NCBI RefSeq assembly: GCF_030363035.1
Contig: NZ_JAUCMN010000004.1
Location: forward strand, 62,001-126,000
Origin: Curtobacterium caseinilyticum
GTDB lineage: Bacteria; Actinomycetota; Actinomycetes; Actinomycetales; Microbacteriaceae
Length of the DNA stretch: 64,000 bases
Direction of reading: 5' to 3'
Part shown: positions 15,367 through 24,328 of the stretch, piece after piece
Layout: every line of letters starts with the position of its first letter
How positions within the stretch are numbered: position 1 is the first letter of the stretch
Made by a program: the position numbers and the translations under genes
Notes under the pieces: model-generated
Databases searched by the model: none
The model's input: the letters and a program-made list of their open reading frames with translations, nothing else
What the model was told of the DNA's origin: nothing

Positions 15367-15393
15367 CCGGTGCCGGGGACGACCCGGCACCGG
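15367..15393 (-). terminator. Terminator of lumazine synthase gene
   Basis: Perfect 11-bp arms CCGGTGCCGGG and CCCGGCACCGG around a five-base loop, seven bases beyond the stop of the minus-strand gene ending at 15400 and upstream of the ligase start. Confidence 0.65.
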
Positions 15394-15399
15394 TCTCGT

Positions 15400-15870
15400 T
15401 CAGCAAGCGGTGCGCGGCGAGTTCTCGAGCATGGCTTCGAGGGCCAGCGCCGCGTCCCTGCCCTTGTCCCAGCGCGACTGCGGGGTCCCGATGCGGTCGA
15501 GCGCCTCGTCCGGGGTGTCGACCGTGAGGACACCGAAGGCGATGGGCACCCCGGTCTCGCCACTCATCACGGCGAGGGACGTCGTCACGGCGTCTGCCAG
15601 TTGCGCGCCGTGCGCGGTCCCGTCGCTGATGACCGCGCCGAGCACGACGATGCCGCGGGATCCGGCCTCCAGCGCCCACCGGCAAGCGACCGGGAGTTCG
15701 AAGCACCCGGGTACCCGGGACAAGCGGAGGACGCGTTCCGTCGAGGGCTCGAGGACGGCCGTCGCGCGAGCGAGCAGCTGGTCGGTCGCCCAGCGGTTCG
15801 CGTCGGCGACGATGACGTCGATCGCCGGGAGGTCCTCGTGGGCGTGGGCGTGGTCGGTCTGAGCGGTCAT
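15400..15870 (-). CDS. ribH: 6,7-dimethyl-8-ribityllumazine synthase
   Basis: A 156-residue enzyme that condenses the ribityl-pyrimidine with dihydroxybutanone phosphate, the penultimate step of riboflavin synthesis. Family blocks: VIVADANRWATDQLLARA (substrate loop), RVPGCFELPVACRWAL, GAVISDGTAHGAQLADAV with the catalytic His at residue 87, PIAFGVLTVDTPDEALDRIG and RWDKGRDAALALEAML near the end. GGAAGG precedes the ATG at 15870. No other riboflavin gene and no FMN riboswitch is nearby, so it may be a second, separately regulated copy. A terminator follows its stop. Confidence 0.9.
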   Translation of the reverse strand: MTAQTDHAHAHEDLPAIDVIVADANRWATDQLLARATAVLEPSTERVLRLSRVPGCFELPVACRWALEAGSRGIVVLGAVISDGTAHGAQLADAVTTSLAVMSGETGVPIAFGVLTVDTPDEALDRIGTPQSRWDKGRDAALALEAMLENSPRTAC

Positions 15871-16041
15871 GGTGCGTGCCTTCCGTGTGTCTGGTCCGGC
15901 CGTCGAGTGCGATCGGCCAGGCCAGGGTCGGCGATCCGAACGGGTCCGCGACACGTCCGTCCGGATGATCCGCCGAGGCGGGATCACCCGCTCGGAGGAG
16001 GTCGGTCGGCGAGTGCCCTGCTCGCGACCTAGGGTGGTGGC

Positions 16042-17085
16042 GTGACGACCGCGCCCCCGCCGGCAGCGCCCGCTCCGGAACCGATCAGCTCCGTCCAGGC
16101 CGCCGCACTCCGCGACGGCGTCCTGCCACCCGTCGAGCAGGTGCGCCCCGGCGTGTGGTCGCTCGCGGTGCCGTTCCGTGGCGGGGTGCCCGACGCGACG
16201 CTCGTCTACGTGCTCGAGGGATCCGACGGCACGCTCACCGTCGTCGACCCTGGCTGGGCGGACGGCGACGACCTCGGGTTGCTCCGCGCCGGCCTCGCGG
16301 CGTTCGGCCGAACGCTCGACGACGTCGGGCTGGTCGTGGTCACCCACCTGCACGCGGACCACCTCGGTGCGGCCGGGGCGCTCCGGCGTGCGAGCGGTGC
16401 CCGCGTCGCGATGCACCGGCTCGAGGTCGAGGCGCTGCACCGCGAGCGATCGGACGCGGCCGCTACCGACGCGGAGATCGCGACGTGGGGCGTGCCCGAC
16501 GAACTCCGCGCCGGCGTCGTCGCCGCCTGGGGGAGCGGGCGTCGGATCGGCCTCGGACGGGTGTCGGAACCGGTCGCCGACCTGCTGCTCGACGACGGCG
16601 ACGTGGTGCCGGTCGCAGGGCGCGAGCTCCGCGCGCTGTGGACGCCGGGGCACACCGCGGGCCACCTGTGCTTCGTCGACGCCGCCGACGGACTGCTGTT
16701 CACGGGTGACCACGTGCTGCCGCGGATCAACTCGGGGATCGGTCTCGGTGGCCGCACGCCGACGAACCCGCTCGCCGACCACCTGGCGTCGCTCGCCCGG
16801 CTCGAGGGGTACGGGGACCTCGAGGTGTGCCCCGGACACGAGTACCGGTTCCGCGACGTCGTGACCCGCGCTCGGACGCTCGCCCGGCACCGCGAGGAAC
16901 GGACCCGGCACGTGGCTGCTGCCCTCGACGCCCTGTCGTCGCCGACGCTGTTCGAGGTCGCGTCGCGGGTGCCGTTCAGCGGCGGCATCGGCTCGATGAC
17001 GGGGTTCCTGCTCGCGAGTGCGCTGGCGCAGACGGCCTTCCACGCCGACCTGCTCGGCCGTGCGGACGAGATCCGCCCCGCCTGA
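16042..17085 (+). CDS. Metallo-beta-lactamase-fold hydrolase
   Basis: A 347-residue protein with the metal-binding motif THLHADHLG at residues 101-109. Other ligands appear in LWTPGHTAGHLCFVDAADGLLFTGDHVLPRI (His of GHTAGH, Asp of FTGDH) and CPGHEYRF. A C-terminal helical extension follows (RARTLARHREERTRHVAAALDAL and on), as in MBL-fold hydrolases that act on thioesters or lactones. It would use two metal ions to hydrolyse a small ester, thioester or lactone in the cytoplasm. GTG start at 16042; the gene is divergent from ribH across 171 bp. Confidence 0.88.
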   Translation: MTTAPPPAAPAPEPISSVQAAALRDGVLPPVEQVRPGVWSLAVPFRGGVPDATLVYVLEGSDGTLTVVDPGWADGDDLGLLRAGLAAFGRTLDDVGLVVVTHLHADHLGAAGALRRASGARVAMHRLEVEALHRERSDAAATDAEIATWGVPDELRAGVVAAWGSGRRIGLGRVSEPVADLLLDDGDVVPVAGRELRALWTPGHTAGHLCFVDAADGLLFTGDHVLPRINSGIGLGGRTPTNPLADHLASLARLEGYGDLEVCPGHEYRFRDVVTRARTLARHREERTRHVAAALDALSSPTLFEVASRVPFSGGIGSMTGFLLASALAQTAFHADLLGRADEIRPA

Positions 17086-17146
17086 CGGGCCCTGCGCTCG
17101 GCCTGTCGGCCCAGCGCGTCCACCAGCTCGCCGAGGCCCTGACCCG

Positions 17147-17779
17147 TCAGAGGACGGTGGCGGCGAGGCGTTCCAGTGTCGTCCGGGCGTCGGTGAACTC
17201 GGCGGCGGCGTGCTCGGCGAGCGGCGCGAGGTCCGGGATGCGGTCGGCCAGCGTGGCGCTGACGGTGACCGGGTAGAGCTTCATGCCGAGGGCGGTGCCG
17301 AGGATCAGGTGCAGCACGGGAGAGCCGTGGTCCCAGGTCTCCGTCGGGGTGCCGGCGTCGTAGGTCGCGCCGCGGCTGACGACGGTGACGACCGGGCGCC
17401 CGGCGAGCGGCTGGACGTCGCCTGCGAGCACCCCGGGCACGTGCACGCGGTCGATCCACGCCTTCAGGGTCGACGGCACGGTGTAGTTGTAGAGGGGCGC
17501 GCCGACCACGACGGCGTCGGCTGCGAGGAGTTCGTCGATGACCTCCTGCCGGAGCGCGTCGGCCTCGGGGGCGACGGTCTCCTCTGCCGTGCGGTCCGAC
17601 GCTGCCCAGTGCAGCGCCGAGGACTCCAGGTGCGGGAGCTGGTCGACGTGCAGGTCCCGACGCACCACCGTGTACTCCGGGCCGCGGGCACGCCAGGCGT
17701 CCGCGAACGCCGCGGTCAGGGCCCGGGAGCGCGAGTGGGCGAGGTCGGCCGAGGAGTCGATGTGCAGCAGTGTGGGCAT
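17147..17779 (-). CDS. azoR: FMN-dependent NAD(P)H azoreductase family
   Basis: A 210-residue flavodoxin-like protein. LLHIDSSADLAHSRSRALTAAFADAW is the FMN-phosphate loop, ADAVVVGAPLYNYTVPSTLKAWIDRV holds the PxYNxxxPxxLKxxxD flavin motif typical of AzoR, and PVVTVVSRGATY is the strand contacting the isoalloxazine ring. It would reduce quinones or azo compounds with NAD(P)H in the cytoplasm, giving protection against thiol stress. ATG start at 17779; convergent with the hydrolase gene. Confidence 0.9.
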   Translation of the reverse strand: MPTLLHIDSSADLAHSRSRALTAAFADAWRARGPEYTVVRRDLHVDQLPHLESSALHWAASDRTAEETVAPEADALRQEVIDELLAADAVVVGAPLYNYTVPSTLKAWIDRVHVPGVLAGDVQPLAGRPVVTVVSRGATYDAGTPTETWDHGSPVLHLILGTALGMKLYPVTVSATLADRIPDLAPLAEHAAAEFTDARTTLERLAATVL

Positions 17780-17895
17780 GCGCCCACGCTACCGACGCGA
17801 CCCCGCGCCGGGCGGTTGTTCCGTCGTCCGTGTCCGCCGTGAGCGCGGAACGGCCCCGCCACGGCCGGGAGGGACGGGGCGGGGCCGCGGGAGGT

Positions 17896-17933
17896 GCCTC
17901 CCGTCCGCCGCGTGGTCGGAACGGACGGGAGGC
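17896..17933. terminator. GCCTCCCGTCCG inverted repeat, copy A
   Basis: Arms GCCTCCCGTCCG (17896-17907) and CGGACGGGAGGC (17922-17933), 12 bp each and perfect, with a 14-nt loop, seven bases beyond the stop of the surface-protein gene at 17940. An overlapping smaller palindrome, CGGGAGG-TG-CCTCCCG, lies at 17889-17904. It belongs to a family of five related hairpins in this window. Confidence 0.75.
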
Positions 17934-17939
17934 GCGTGG

Positions 17940-19568
17940 TCAGCGCTGGGCGCGACGGCGGCGCAGCGTGCGTGCGCCGATCAGGCCGGCACCGGCGACG
18001 AGCAGGCCGAGGGCCCACGCGATCGGCGCGGACTCGTCGGCACCCGTGTAGGCGAGGCGACCGGTCTGGCGCACCGGGGCGGCAGCGGCGACCGGGGCCG
18101 CCGGGGTCAGGGCGACGGGCGTGGTCGGCGCCGCCGCGGCGGTCGGGACGACCTCGACGGCGAACGAGGTGCTCGGCACGCCGGCGCTCGACACGGTCAG
18201 GGTGTGCGTCGAGGCGTGCGGGAAGGTGACCCGCGCGATGGACGGGCTGTCCTCCTCGGTCAGGTCCTCGACGACGTCGGACGCGACGTCCGACGTGACC
18301 GTCGTCCTCGGCCAGGTGATGTCGCCGGTGTCCTCGTCGAGGTCCGGCATGACGAGGTTGCCGAAGCGGTCGACCGTCAGGCCGTACACGACGAGCGAGC
18401 CGCCCTGCGGCACCGAGATGCGGCCGCCCGGGGTGTAGTCGGACTGGTCGTCGAGCAGGGTCCCGGTCGACACCGTGCCGTCCGGGGTGATCAGCCAGGT
18501 CTTCGTGTCGAGCGACGGGTCCTCGAGGTCCGAGGCGTCGATGGCGGCGACGAGGATGCCGGCCGGCGCGGCGGCCTGCAGGTCGACGTCGACGAAGAGC
18601 GTGCTCGAGGAGCCTCCGGCGCTCGGGTTGCCAGCGGTCGCCGTGATGATGAACTGGGCGAAGGCGTCCGACGAGGTCAGGACGCCGCTCAGCGTGCCGG
18701 TCGCGGCGTCGAAGGAGACGCCGGCGGGCAGGGTCGAGGTGTCGTCGTCGTCCGAGGAGAGGTACTCGATCGCGTAGGTCGCGGCCGGGGTGCTCTCGGC
18801 ACGGAAGGTCGCGCTGAAGCGCTCGCCAGCGACGGCCTCGACGTAGGTCTCGTCGCCGTCGAAGAGCGGCGTGCCGTCGGTGTCGAGGAAGACGGGCGGG
18901 ACGGCGTCCTCGGTGGTGCCCGTCGCGAGCTGGCCGTCGGGCCCGGTGACCGTGACCGTCACGCGCTGACCGGCGGCCTCGGTGCCGATCTCGTAGTACG
19001 GGTCGGTCGACAGGACGTTCCCACGCTCGTCGGTCCAGACGTAGCTGCCGCCGGTGAAGTCGACGTCGGCGTTCAGGACGCCGCCGTAGGAGACGTCGCC
19101 GACGATCTCCGCGGTCTGGCCGGCTGCGGTCGCGCTGACCGGTGCGTCCTGCGCCGCGTTCTTCGCAGCATCCGCCGCTCCACGGATCGCGTCGCCGACG
19201 GAGGGCTTCGCCGGGGTGGTGGTCGGCGCGGTGGTGGTCGGTGCGGCGGGCTCGCCCGTGGCCGGAGCGTCCGTCCCCGACGCGGCCGGCACGTCGGGCG
19301 CCGGAGCGGTCGGCGTCTCGGCGTCCGGCGTCGCAGCGTCCGGCGTCTTCGAGGTCGATGCGGCGGCGCCCGGCGCGTCCGCGGTCGACGTGCCGGTGCT
19401 CGACGACGTCGGAGCGGTCGTCGCGCCGTCGGTCACGGCTGCGGAGCTGGCCTCGGCAGCAGACGCGGAGGTCGCGGTCATGATGCCCAGGCCGGTCGAG
19501 AGGCCGACGAGTGCGATGGTCGTGCCGACGGCACAGGCGCGTCGGACGGTGGAGGTGCTACGGCGCAC
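17940..19568 (-). CDS. Sortase-anchored surface protein 1 (LAYTG)
   Basis: A 542-residue exported protein. GTG 19568 with GGGGGAA upstream starts a signal peptide (MRRSTSTVRRACAVGTTIALVGLSTGLGIM). A long Thr/Ala/Ser/Pro-rich stalk runs to about residue 135. Folded parts follow: a module of strands (GQTAEIVGDVSYGGVLNADVDFTGGSYVWTD), a putative Ig domain of the He_PIG type (GERFSATFRAE to FDAATGTLSGVLTSSDAFAQFIITATAG) and a C-terminal module (LTVDRFGN, TVTSDVASDVV, VTFPHASTHTLTVS). The anchor is LAYTG at 505-509, a hydrophobic span and RTLRRRR, the LAxTG form recognised by class E sortases. Covalent attachment to peptidoglycan is expected. No sortase gene is in the window. Confidence 0.88.
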   Translation of the reverse strand: MRRSTSTVRRACAVGTTIALVGLSTGLGIMTATSASAAEASSAAVTDGATTAPTSSSTGTSTADAPGAAASTSKTPDAATPDAETPTAPAPDVPAASGTDAPATGEPAAPTTTAPTTTPAKPSVGDAIRGAADAAKNAAQDAPVSATAAGQTAEIVGDVSYGGVLNADVDFTGGSYVWTDERGNVLSTDPYYEIGTEAAGQRVTVTVTGPDGQLATGTTEDAVPPVFLDTDGTPLFDGDETYVEAVAGERFSATFRAESTPAATYAIEYLSSDDDDTSTLPAGVSFDAATGTLSGVLTSSDAFAQFIITATAGNPSAGGSSSTLFVDVDLQAAAPAGILVAAIDASDLEDPSLDTKTWLITPDGTVSTGTLLDDQSDYTPGGRISVPQGGSLVVYGLTVDRFGNLVMPDLDEDTGDITWPRTTVTSDVASDVVEDLTEEDSPSIARVTFPHASTHTLTVSSAGVPSTSFAVEVVPTAAAAPTTPVALTPAAPVAAAAPVRQTGRLAYTGADESAPIAWALGLLVAGAGLIGARTLRRRRAQR

Positions 19569-19737
19569 GGGTTCCCCCAGGTTCAGGTCCGGTCGGGTGC
19601 CGGATCGTGAGAATCAGCCGTGAATCCACGGCGTGCTCGGATAGTAGGGCTGCTCGTCCGTTCAGCGCGGCTGCGAGACCGAAATGTGACCCGACCTGGG
19701 GGACCGGCTGTCCGCTTGCGGCCTCCCGCACCGACGA

Positions 19738-19781
19738 CGGACGGGAGGCTCGGTGCCCGCTGGCACCGTGCCTCCCGTCCG
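19738..19781. terminator. GGACGGGAGGC inverted repeat, copy B
   Basis: Arms CGGACGGGAGGC (19738-19749) and GCCTCCCGTCCG (19770-19781). The loop itself pairs (CGGTGCC with GGCACCG), so the stem reaches 19 pairs with one T-T mismatch and a CGCT tip. It lies 15 bases beyond the stop of surface-protein gene 2. Confidence 0.8.
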
Positions 19782-19796
19782 CGGTCAGGCTGCCGG

Positions 19797-21332
19797 TCAG
19801 GCGCGACGGCGACGGAACCGACGGAGCATCAGCGCGGCGCCGGCGGCCAGCAGGCCGACGGCCCACGCGATCGGCGTCGTCTCGTCGGCACCCGTGAACG
19901 CCAGCGTCCCCGTGGTCGGGGTGCCGGTCGTGTGCGCGACGGTGGCGGCGGGAGCCACGACCGGGCGGACGGCGACCGTGAACGACGTCGAGGCGCCGCC
20001 CTCGCTGATCGTCAGCACGTGGTCGGACGCGTGCGGGAAGGTGATCTTCGACGCGAAGTCCGCGGGCACCCAGGTGATCTCGTCCGAGGCCACCGAGCTG
20101 GTGAGCGTCGAGCGGGGGACGGGCGAGCCGGTCGAGGCCGGCGTGGTCCGGTTCCCGAACCGGTCGACGGCCAGGCCGCTCACGGACAGCGAGCCGCCCT
20201 GGTCGACGGGGATCGACGACACGCGCACCGGCGCCTCTGCGCCGCCGTCGTACCGCTCGATCGTGCCGTCGGGTGCGACCGACCAGGCCTGCACGTCCGC
20301 GTTCTCGCCGGCGACGATCGTGACGACACCGACGGGGGCGCCCGGCTCGACGGTCAGCTGGACGTACTCCGTCGCGGTCGCGGTGCCGCGCAGGGCGACG
20401 ACCTGGAACGAGTAGGTGCGTGCCTCGGTCGCGGTGCTCGTCAGGACGCCGGTGTCGACGTTGACGGACAGGTCCTCGGACGGGGAGTCCTGGATCGCGT
20501 ACGCCACCGGGCCCGAACCGCCGGTCGCGGTGAACCGGTGCGAGAACGGGGTTCCGGCCGTGGCCGTCAGGCGGAGCGGGGCGGACGGGCTGGACGGCTC
20601 CGTGAACTGCAGGGGCGAGGGCGCCACGGTCAGGCGGACGAAATCCGTGACCTGGGTGCCGCCGCTCAGGGCGACGACCTGCAGGTCGATCGTGCCGGGC
20701 GTCGTCGGCGTGCCGCTCAGGACACCCGTCTCGACGTTCACCGAGTACTCGGTGTGCGGGTTCGCCTGGAGCGCGTAGGCGACGGTGCCGTTGCCGCCGG
20801 TGGTCGTGAAGGTGTGGCTGAACGGCGTGCCGACCGTGGCGGTCAGCTCGACCGGGTCGGCCTCGGTGCCGGGGTCCGTGAAGGCGAGGGGAGCGGCGGC
20901 CGTGCCGGACGTGGTGCCGGTGCTGCTGCCGGTCGTGCCGGTCGTGCCCGTGGTGCCGGTGCCGCCGGTCGGACTGGTGCCGCCGGTCGTGCTCGTCGTG
21001 CCGGACGGGGTCGCGCCGGTCGTGCCCCCGGTGGTGCTGGTGCCGGTGTCGGTCGTGCCCCCGGTGGTGCTGGTGCCGGTCCCGGCGGTCGTGCCGGTAC
21101 CGGTCGTGCTCGTGCCGGCGGCGCCGCCGGACGTGGTGCCCTGACCGGCGGTCGACGTCGACGTCGGGTCGGTCGTGGTTGCCGGGCTCGCGGTGCTGAC
21201 CGCCGCCGGCGTCGCGAGCGGTGCGGCCGAGGCGACCGCGCCGGAGCCGACGACCGAGACCGCGGTGGTGGCGGCGACGGTGACGGCGATCGCTGCCGCC
21301 CGGCAGGTGCGCGGGCGGGTTGAGTGCTGCAT
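19797..21332 (-). CDS. Sortase-anchored surface protein 2 (LAFTG)
   Basis: A 511-residue paralog of its neighbours. ATG 21332 with AAGGGGA upstream, then a signal peptide ending near AVASAAP. Residues 40-150 are a Thr/Gly/Ser stalk of TSTTGGTT-like repeats. Two He_PIG-type putative Ig domains follow, each with LTATxGTPFSHxFTxTGG, a YSVNVETGVLSGT-like turn and QVVAL (about residues 160-330). Then comes the shared C-terminal module: GLAVDRFGN, PRSTLTSSVASDEI and ITFPHASDHVLTIS. The sorting signal LAFTG is at 477-481 before a membrane span and RRFRRRRA. It likely acts as an adhesin or stalk on the cell wall. Confidence 0.88.
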   Translation of the reverse strand: MQHSTRPRTCRAAAIAVTVAATTAVSVVGSGAVASAAPLATPAAVSTASPATTTDPTSTSTAGQGTTSGGAAGTSTTGTGTTAGTGTSTTGGTTDTGTSTTGGTTGATPSGTTSTTGGTSPTGGTGTTGTTGTTGSSTGTTSGTAAAPLAFTDPGTEADPVELTATVGTPFSHTFTTTGGNGTVAYALQANPHTEYSVNVETGVLSGTPTTPGTIDLQVVALSGGTQVTDFVRLTVAPSPLQFTEPSSPSAPLRLTATAGTPFSHRFTATGGSGPVAYAIQDSPSEDLSVNVDTGVLTSTATEARTYSFQVVALRGTATATEYVQLTVEPGAPVGVVTIVAGENADVQAWSVAPDGTIERYDGGAEAPVRVSSIPVDQGGSLSVSGLAVDRFGNRTTPASTGSPVPRSTLTSSVASDEITWVPADFASKITFPHASDHVLTISEGGASTSFTVAVRPVVAPAATVAHTTGTPTTGTLAFTGADETTPIAWAVGLLAAGAALMLRRFRRRRA

Positions 21333-21511
21333 GGGTTCCCCTTGGAAGATGGTCGCGGCACCGCTCGAGCGCTTCGCCGTCGAGGATGACGGTACGGGTG
21401 GAAGGACCGCTCCGGTACGAGATCTCGATTGCGATCGGATAACGGGAACTACTTCCTGACCTGGGGTTTCTCACAGGTCTGGGACGTGCGGCGCAGCGTG
21501 GCTCGGCGCGA

Positions 21512-21555
21512 CGGACGGGAGGCGCGGTGCGGGCGTGCACCGTGCCTCCCGTCCG
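21512..21555. terminator. GGACGGGAGGC inverted repeat, copy C
   Basis: Arms CGGACGGGAGGC (21512-21523) and GCCTCCCGTCCG (21544-21555), with an inner CGGTGC/GCACCG pairing in the loop. It lies 16 bases beyond the stop of surface-protein gene 3 and upstream of gene 2's promoter region. Confidence 0.8.
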
Positions 21556-21571
21556 CCCCGTGGCGGCGTCG

Positions 21572-23230
21572 TCAGGCGCGACCGCGGCGGATCCGGTGCA
21601 CCAGCAGGCCGGCCCCCGCGGCCAGCAGGCCGAGGGCCCAGCCGAGCGGACCGGACTCGTCGGCGCCGGTGTACGCGAGGTGACCCGAGGCCGTCGGGGT
21701 CGAGGAGCCGACGGTCGGCGTGGTGGCGGCGGGTGCCGCGACCGGGGTGACCTCGAAGGGGATCGTTGTCGAGACGCCCTGGAACGCGACGGTGATCACG
21801 TGGGGCGAGGCGTGCTCGAACGTGACCCAGGTCGCGGCCTGCTCGGGGTCGTACTCGATGCGGTCGCTCGCGACGCTGCTCGTGAAGGTCAGGTCGCTGT
21901 GCTCGCCGACCGGGTCGCCCTCGGCGTCGACCGCGAGGGCACGCACCTGCACGCGGTCGCCCTGCCGAGCCGGGACCGCGTCGACGCGCTCCGATGTGCC
22001 GTCCGCGGCGTACCGCGTGACGACGCCGTCGAGGACCCCGTACCGGTCGCCCGAGCCGTCACCGGGCAGCACGCCGATCGCGAAGCCGGCGACCGAGCCA
22101 GCCTCCGGTACGGCCGTGACCTCGATCGGGACCGAGGTCGAGACGCCGCCCTCGGAGATCGTGACGGTCCGGGCGCCGGTGCCGGAGAACGTGACCCGGT
22201 TCGACGACCACTGGTCGTCCCAGACGATGCTGTCGGCGGCGTTCGTGCTCGTGCCCGTCGAGCGCGGGTAGTCCTCGCCCGGGGTGACCCGGTTGCCGTA
22301 CTCGTCCACGGCGAGGCCGGAGAACGAGATCGTCTCGCCGTCGCGGACCTGGATGGCCGGCACGACCGTGTCGTCCCCGGCGCCGGGCGTCGACTGGTGC
22401 ACCACGCCGTCCAGGTAGACGCTCCAGACGAAGCGGCCGTCCTGCGGCGCGATGCTCAGGGCGACGCCCTTCGCCTGGGCGGGCTGGACCTCGATCCGGA
22501 CGTACTGGACCGCGCTCTGGTGCAGGTCGGTCGCGGTGACCTCGAACAGCACCGTGGACGTGATCGTGCTCGTGGGGGTGCCGCTCAGGACACCGGTCTG
22601 CTCGTTCCACTCCCACCCGGTGTCCTCGTTGCTGTGTGGGTCGAAGAGGTACTCGAGTGGGCCGTCGCCGCCCTGCGCGACGAAGGTGTGCGAGAACGGC
22701 TGGCCGGCGGTTGCGGTGAGGACGATCGGGTCCTGCTCGGAGGACGGGTCGGCCCACGTGACGGGGGTGGCGGCGGCGGGGTCGGCGGACTGGGTCGGGG
22801 TCGCCGGGGTCGCCGGTGCTGACGTCGCCGGGGTGGGCGTGCCGTCGACGGCCGGGGTGGCGCCGGTGCCGGCGCCGGAGTCGGTGCTGGTGTCCGTGTC
22901 GGTGTCCGCGGCCGTTGCGGGGGCAGCCGGGGTCGTGTCGGTGTCGGTGGCCGGTGCGGGTGTCGGGGCGGCCGCGCTCGGGGCGGTCGTGCTCGGCGCG
23001 GTCGCGCCGTCCGTCGCCCCGGGACCGTTCGCGCTCGTGCCGGAGCCCGTGCTCGTGCTCGTGCCCGTGCCGTTGCCGTTGCTCGCGCTCGACGTCGGGT
23101 CGGCGGTCGCCGCGGTCGCCGCGGTCGCCGCCGTGGCGCCGATGCCGAACGCCGACGACGCCGCGACGATCGCGACCGCCGCCCCGATCGCGGCATTGCG
23201 TCGGAGCGTGGAGCTGCAGGACTGCTTCAT
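21572..23230 (-). CDS. Sortase-anchored surface protein 3 (LAYTG)
   Basis: A 552-residue paralog. ATG 23230 with GAGGGGGA upstream starts a signal peptide (MKQSCSSTLRRNAAIGAAVAIVAASSAFGIG). A very long low-complexity stalk of Thr, Ser, Ala, Gly and Asp runs to about residue 160. One He_PIG-type domain follows (IVLTATAGQPFSHTFVAQGGDG to WEWNEQTGVLSGTPTS). The C-terminal module shared by all three proteins occurs twice here: GLAVDEYGN with STNAADSIV and RTVTIS, then ALAVDAEGD with TSSVASDRI and VTFEHASPHVITV. Sorting signal LAYTG at 518-522, membrane span, RIRRGRA. First gene of the tandem array on the minus strand. Confidence 0.88.
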   Translation of the reverse strand: MKQSCSSTLRRNAAIGAAVAIVAASSAFGIGATAATAATAATADPTSSASNGNGTGTSTSTGSGTSANGPGATDGATAPSTTAPSAAAPTPAPATDTDTTPAAPATAADTDTDTSTDSGAGTGATPAVDGTPTPATSAPATPATPTQSADPAAATPVTWADPSSEQDPIVLTATAGQPFSHTFVAQGGDGPLEYLFDPHSNEDTGWEWNEQTGVLSGTPTSTITSTVLFEVTATDLHQSAVQYVRIEVQPAQAKGVALSIAPQDGRFVWSVYLDGVVHQSTPGAGDDTVVPAIQVRDGETISFSGLAVDEYGNRVTPGEDYPRSTGTSTNAADSIVWDDQWSSNRVTFSGTGARTVTISEGGVSTSVPIEVTAVPEAGSVAGFAIGVLPGDGSGDRYGVLDGVVTRYAADGTSERVDAVPARQGDRVQVRALAVDAEGDPVGEHSDLTFTSSVASDRIEYDPEQAATWVTFEHASPHVITVAFQGVSTTIPFEVTPVAAPAATTPTVGSSTPTASGHLAYTGADESGPLGWALGLLAAGAGLLVHRIRRGRA

Positions 23231-23344
23231 GGGGTCCCCCTCGTTCTCGTGGGCACCGCATGTGCCCTCACTGACGAGTTGTCACCGCGGGGCGGGTCCT
23301 GACGTGCCGGAGGTCACGGATCGGTCACGACCGTGCACGGTCCG

Positions 23345-24247
23345 TCACCGCTCGACGTCGGCCGCCGCTCGCTCGAGGGCGGCGCGCAGCTCGCGGACCG
23401 CGGGGGACGATGACGCCGCCGTCCGCACCACCGTGAAGATCGTCCGTCGCGGTCGGTCGGGCAGGTCCACGAGCCGGCACGTGGTGGTCCGCCCCGTCCA
23501 CATCAGGTCGGGCATCAGGCTGACCGCGTTGCCCGACTCGACGAGCCGGATCTGGGTCTGCAGGTCGGCGGTCTCGTACCGCACGTCCGGCTCGAACCCC
23601 CACCGCCGGCAGACCTGCTCGGCGAAGTGCCGCGAAGCGGTGCCACGCGGCTCCATGACCCACGGCATCGCCTCCGCGTCCGCGATCGAGGACACCGCCG
23701 CCAGCGCCGTGTCCACCGGCGGCAGGGCGAGCCGGACCTCGTCGGTGGTCAGGTCGGACCGCTCGAGCCCGGACAGGTGCGGTGCCGTGTGCGCGGGGTA
23801 CTGCTCGGCGATGACCATGTCGAACTCCCGCGCCCAGGTCTCGTGCAGTGCGGTCTCCGGCTCGCGCTGCACCATCTCGATCCGGACCTCGGGATGCGCG
23901 ACGGCCATCTCGTGCAGGGCGTTCGGCATGAGCGCGAGCGCCGCCGACTGGAACACCGCCACCCGTACGCGGCCCTGCACCGTCGGCAGCGAGGACTCGA
24001 CCTGCGCCTGAGCGTGGTCGAGCACGTCGAGCACGTGCCCGGCGGCCTGCACGAGCACCTCGGCCTGCGGCGTGAGCTGCAGCCGTCGTCCGGCCTTGCG
24101 GAGCAGGGGGACACCGGCCTCGCGTTCGAGCACCGCGAGCTGCTGCGAGACCGCCGACGGCGTGAAGTTCATCGCCTCGGCGACGGCGGCGACCGTGCCG
24201 CGGATCGAGAGCTCGCGGAGGAGGACGAGGCGGCGGACGTCGAGCAT
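23345..24247 (-). CDS. LysR-family regulator, divergent from putA
   Basis: A 300-residue regulator. ATG 24247 starts MLDVRRLVLLRELSIRGTVAAVAEAMNFTPSAVSQQLAVLEREAG, a typical LysR winged helix-turn-helix with the SAVSQQL recognition helix. The effector-binding domain follows (RVRVAVFQSAALALMPNALHEMAVAHPEVRIEMV and LVESGNAVSLMPDLMW). The gene is transcribed away from putA with 81 bp between the starts, the usual arrangement for a regulator acting on both genes, so proline or a related metabolite may be the signal. That link is inferred from position. Confidence 0.88.
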   Translation of the reverse strand: MLDVRRLVLLRELSIRGTVAAVAEAMNFTPSAVSQQLAVLEREAGVPLLRKAGRRLQLTPQAEVLVQAAGHVLDVLDHAQAQVESSLPTVQGRVRVAVFQSAALALMPNALHEMAVAHPEVRIEMVQREPETALHETWAREFDMVIAEQYPAHTAPHLSGLERSDLTTDEVRLALPPVDTALAAVSSIADAEAMPWVMEPRGTASRHFAEQVCRRWGFEPDVRYETADLQTQIRLVESGNAVSLMPDLMWTGRTTTCRLVDLPDRPRRTIFTVVRTAASSSPAVRELRAALERAAADVER

Positions 24248-24328
24248 GCCGAAACGATAGTGCAGCTGAACGGTATGCATCAGGAACGGTCGCTTCCGCT
24301 TCACGGTGGGCGGCTCCACACTGATGCC

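Noticed and set aside
15871..16041. FMN riboswitch upstream of ribH
   Set aside because: None of the conserved RFN-element segments is seen in the 171-bp spacer.
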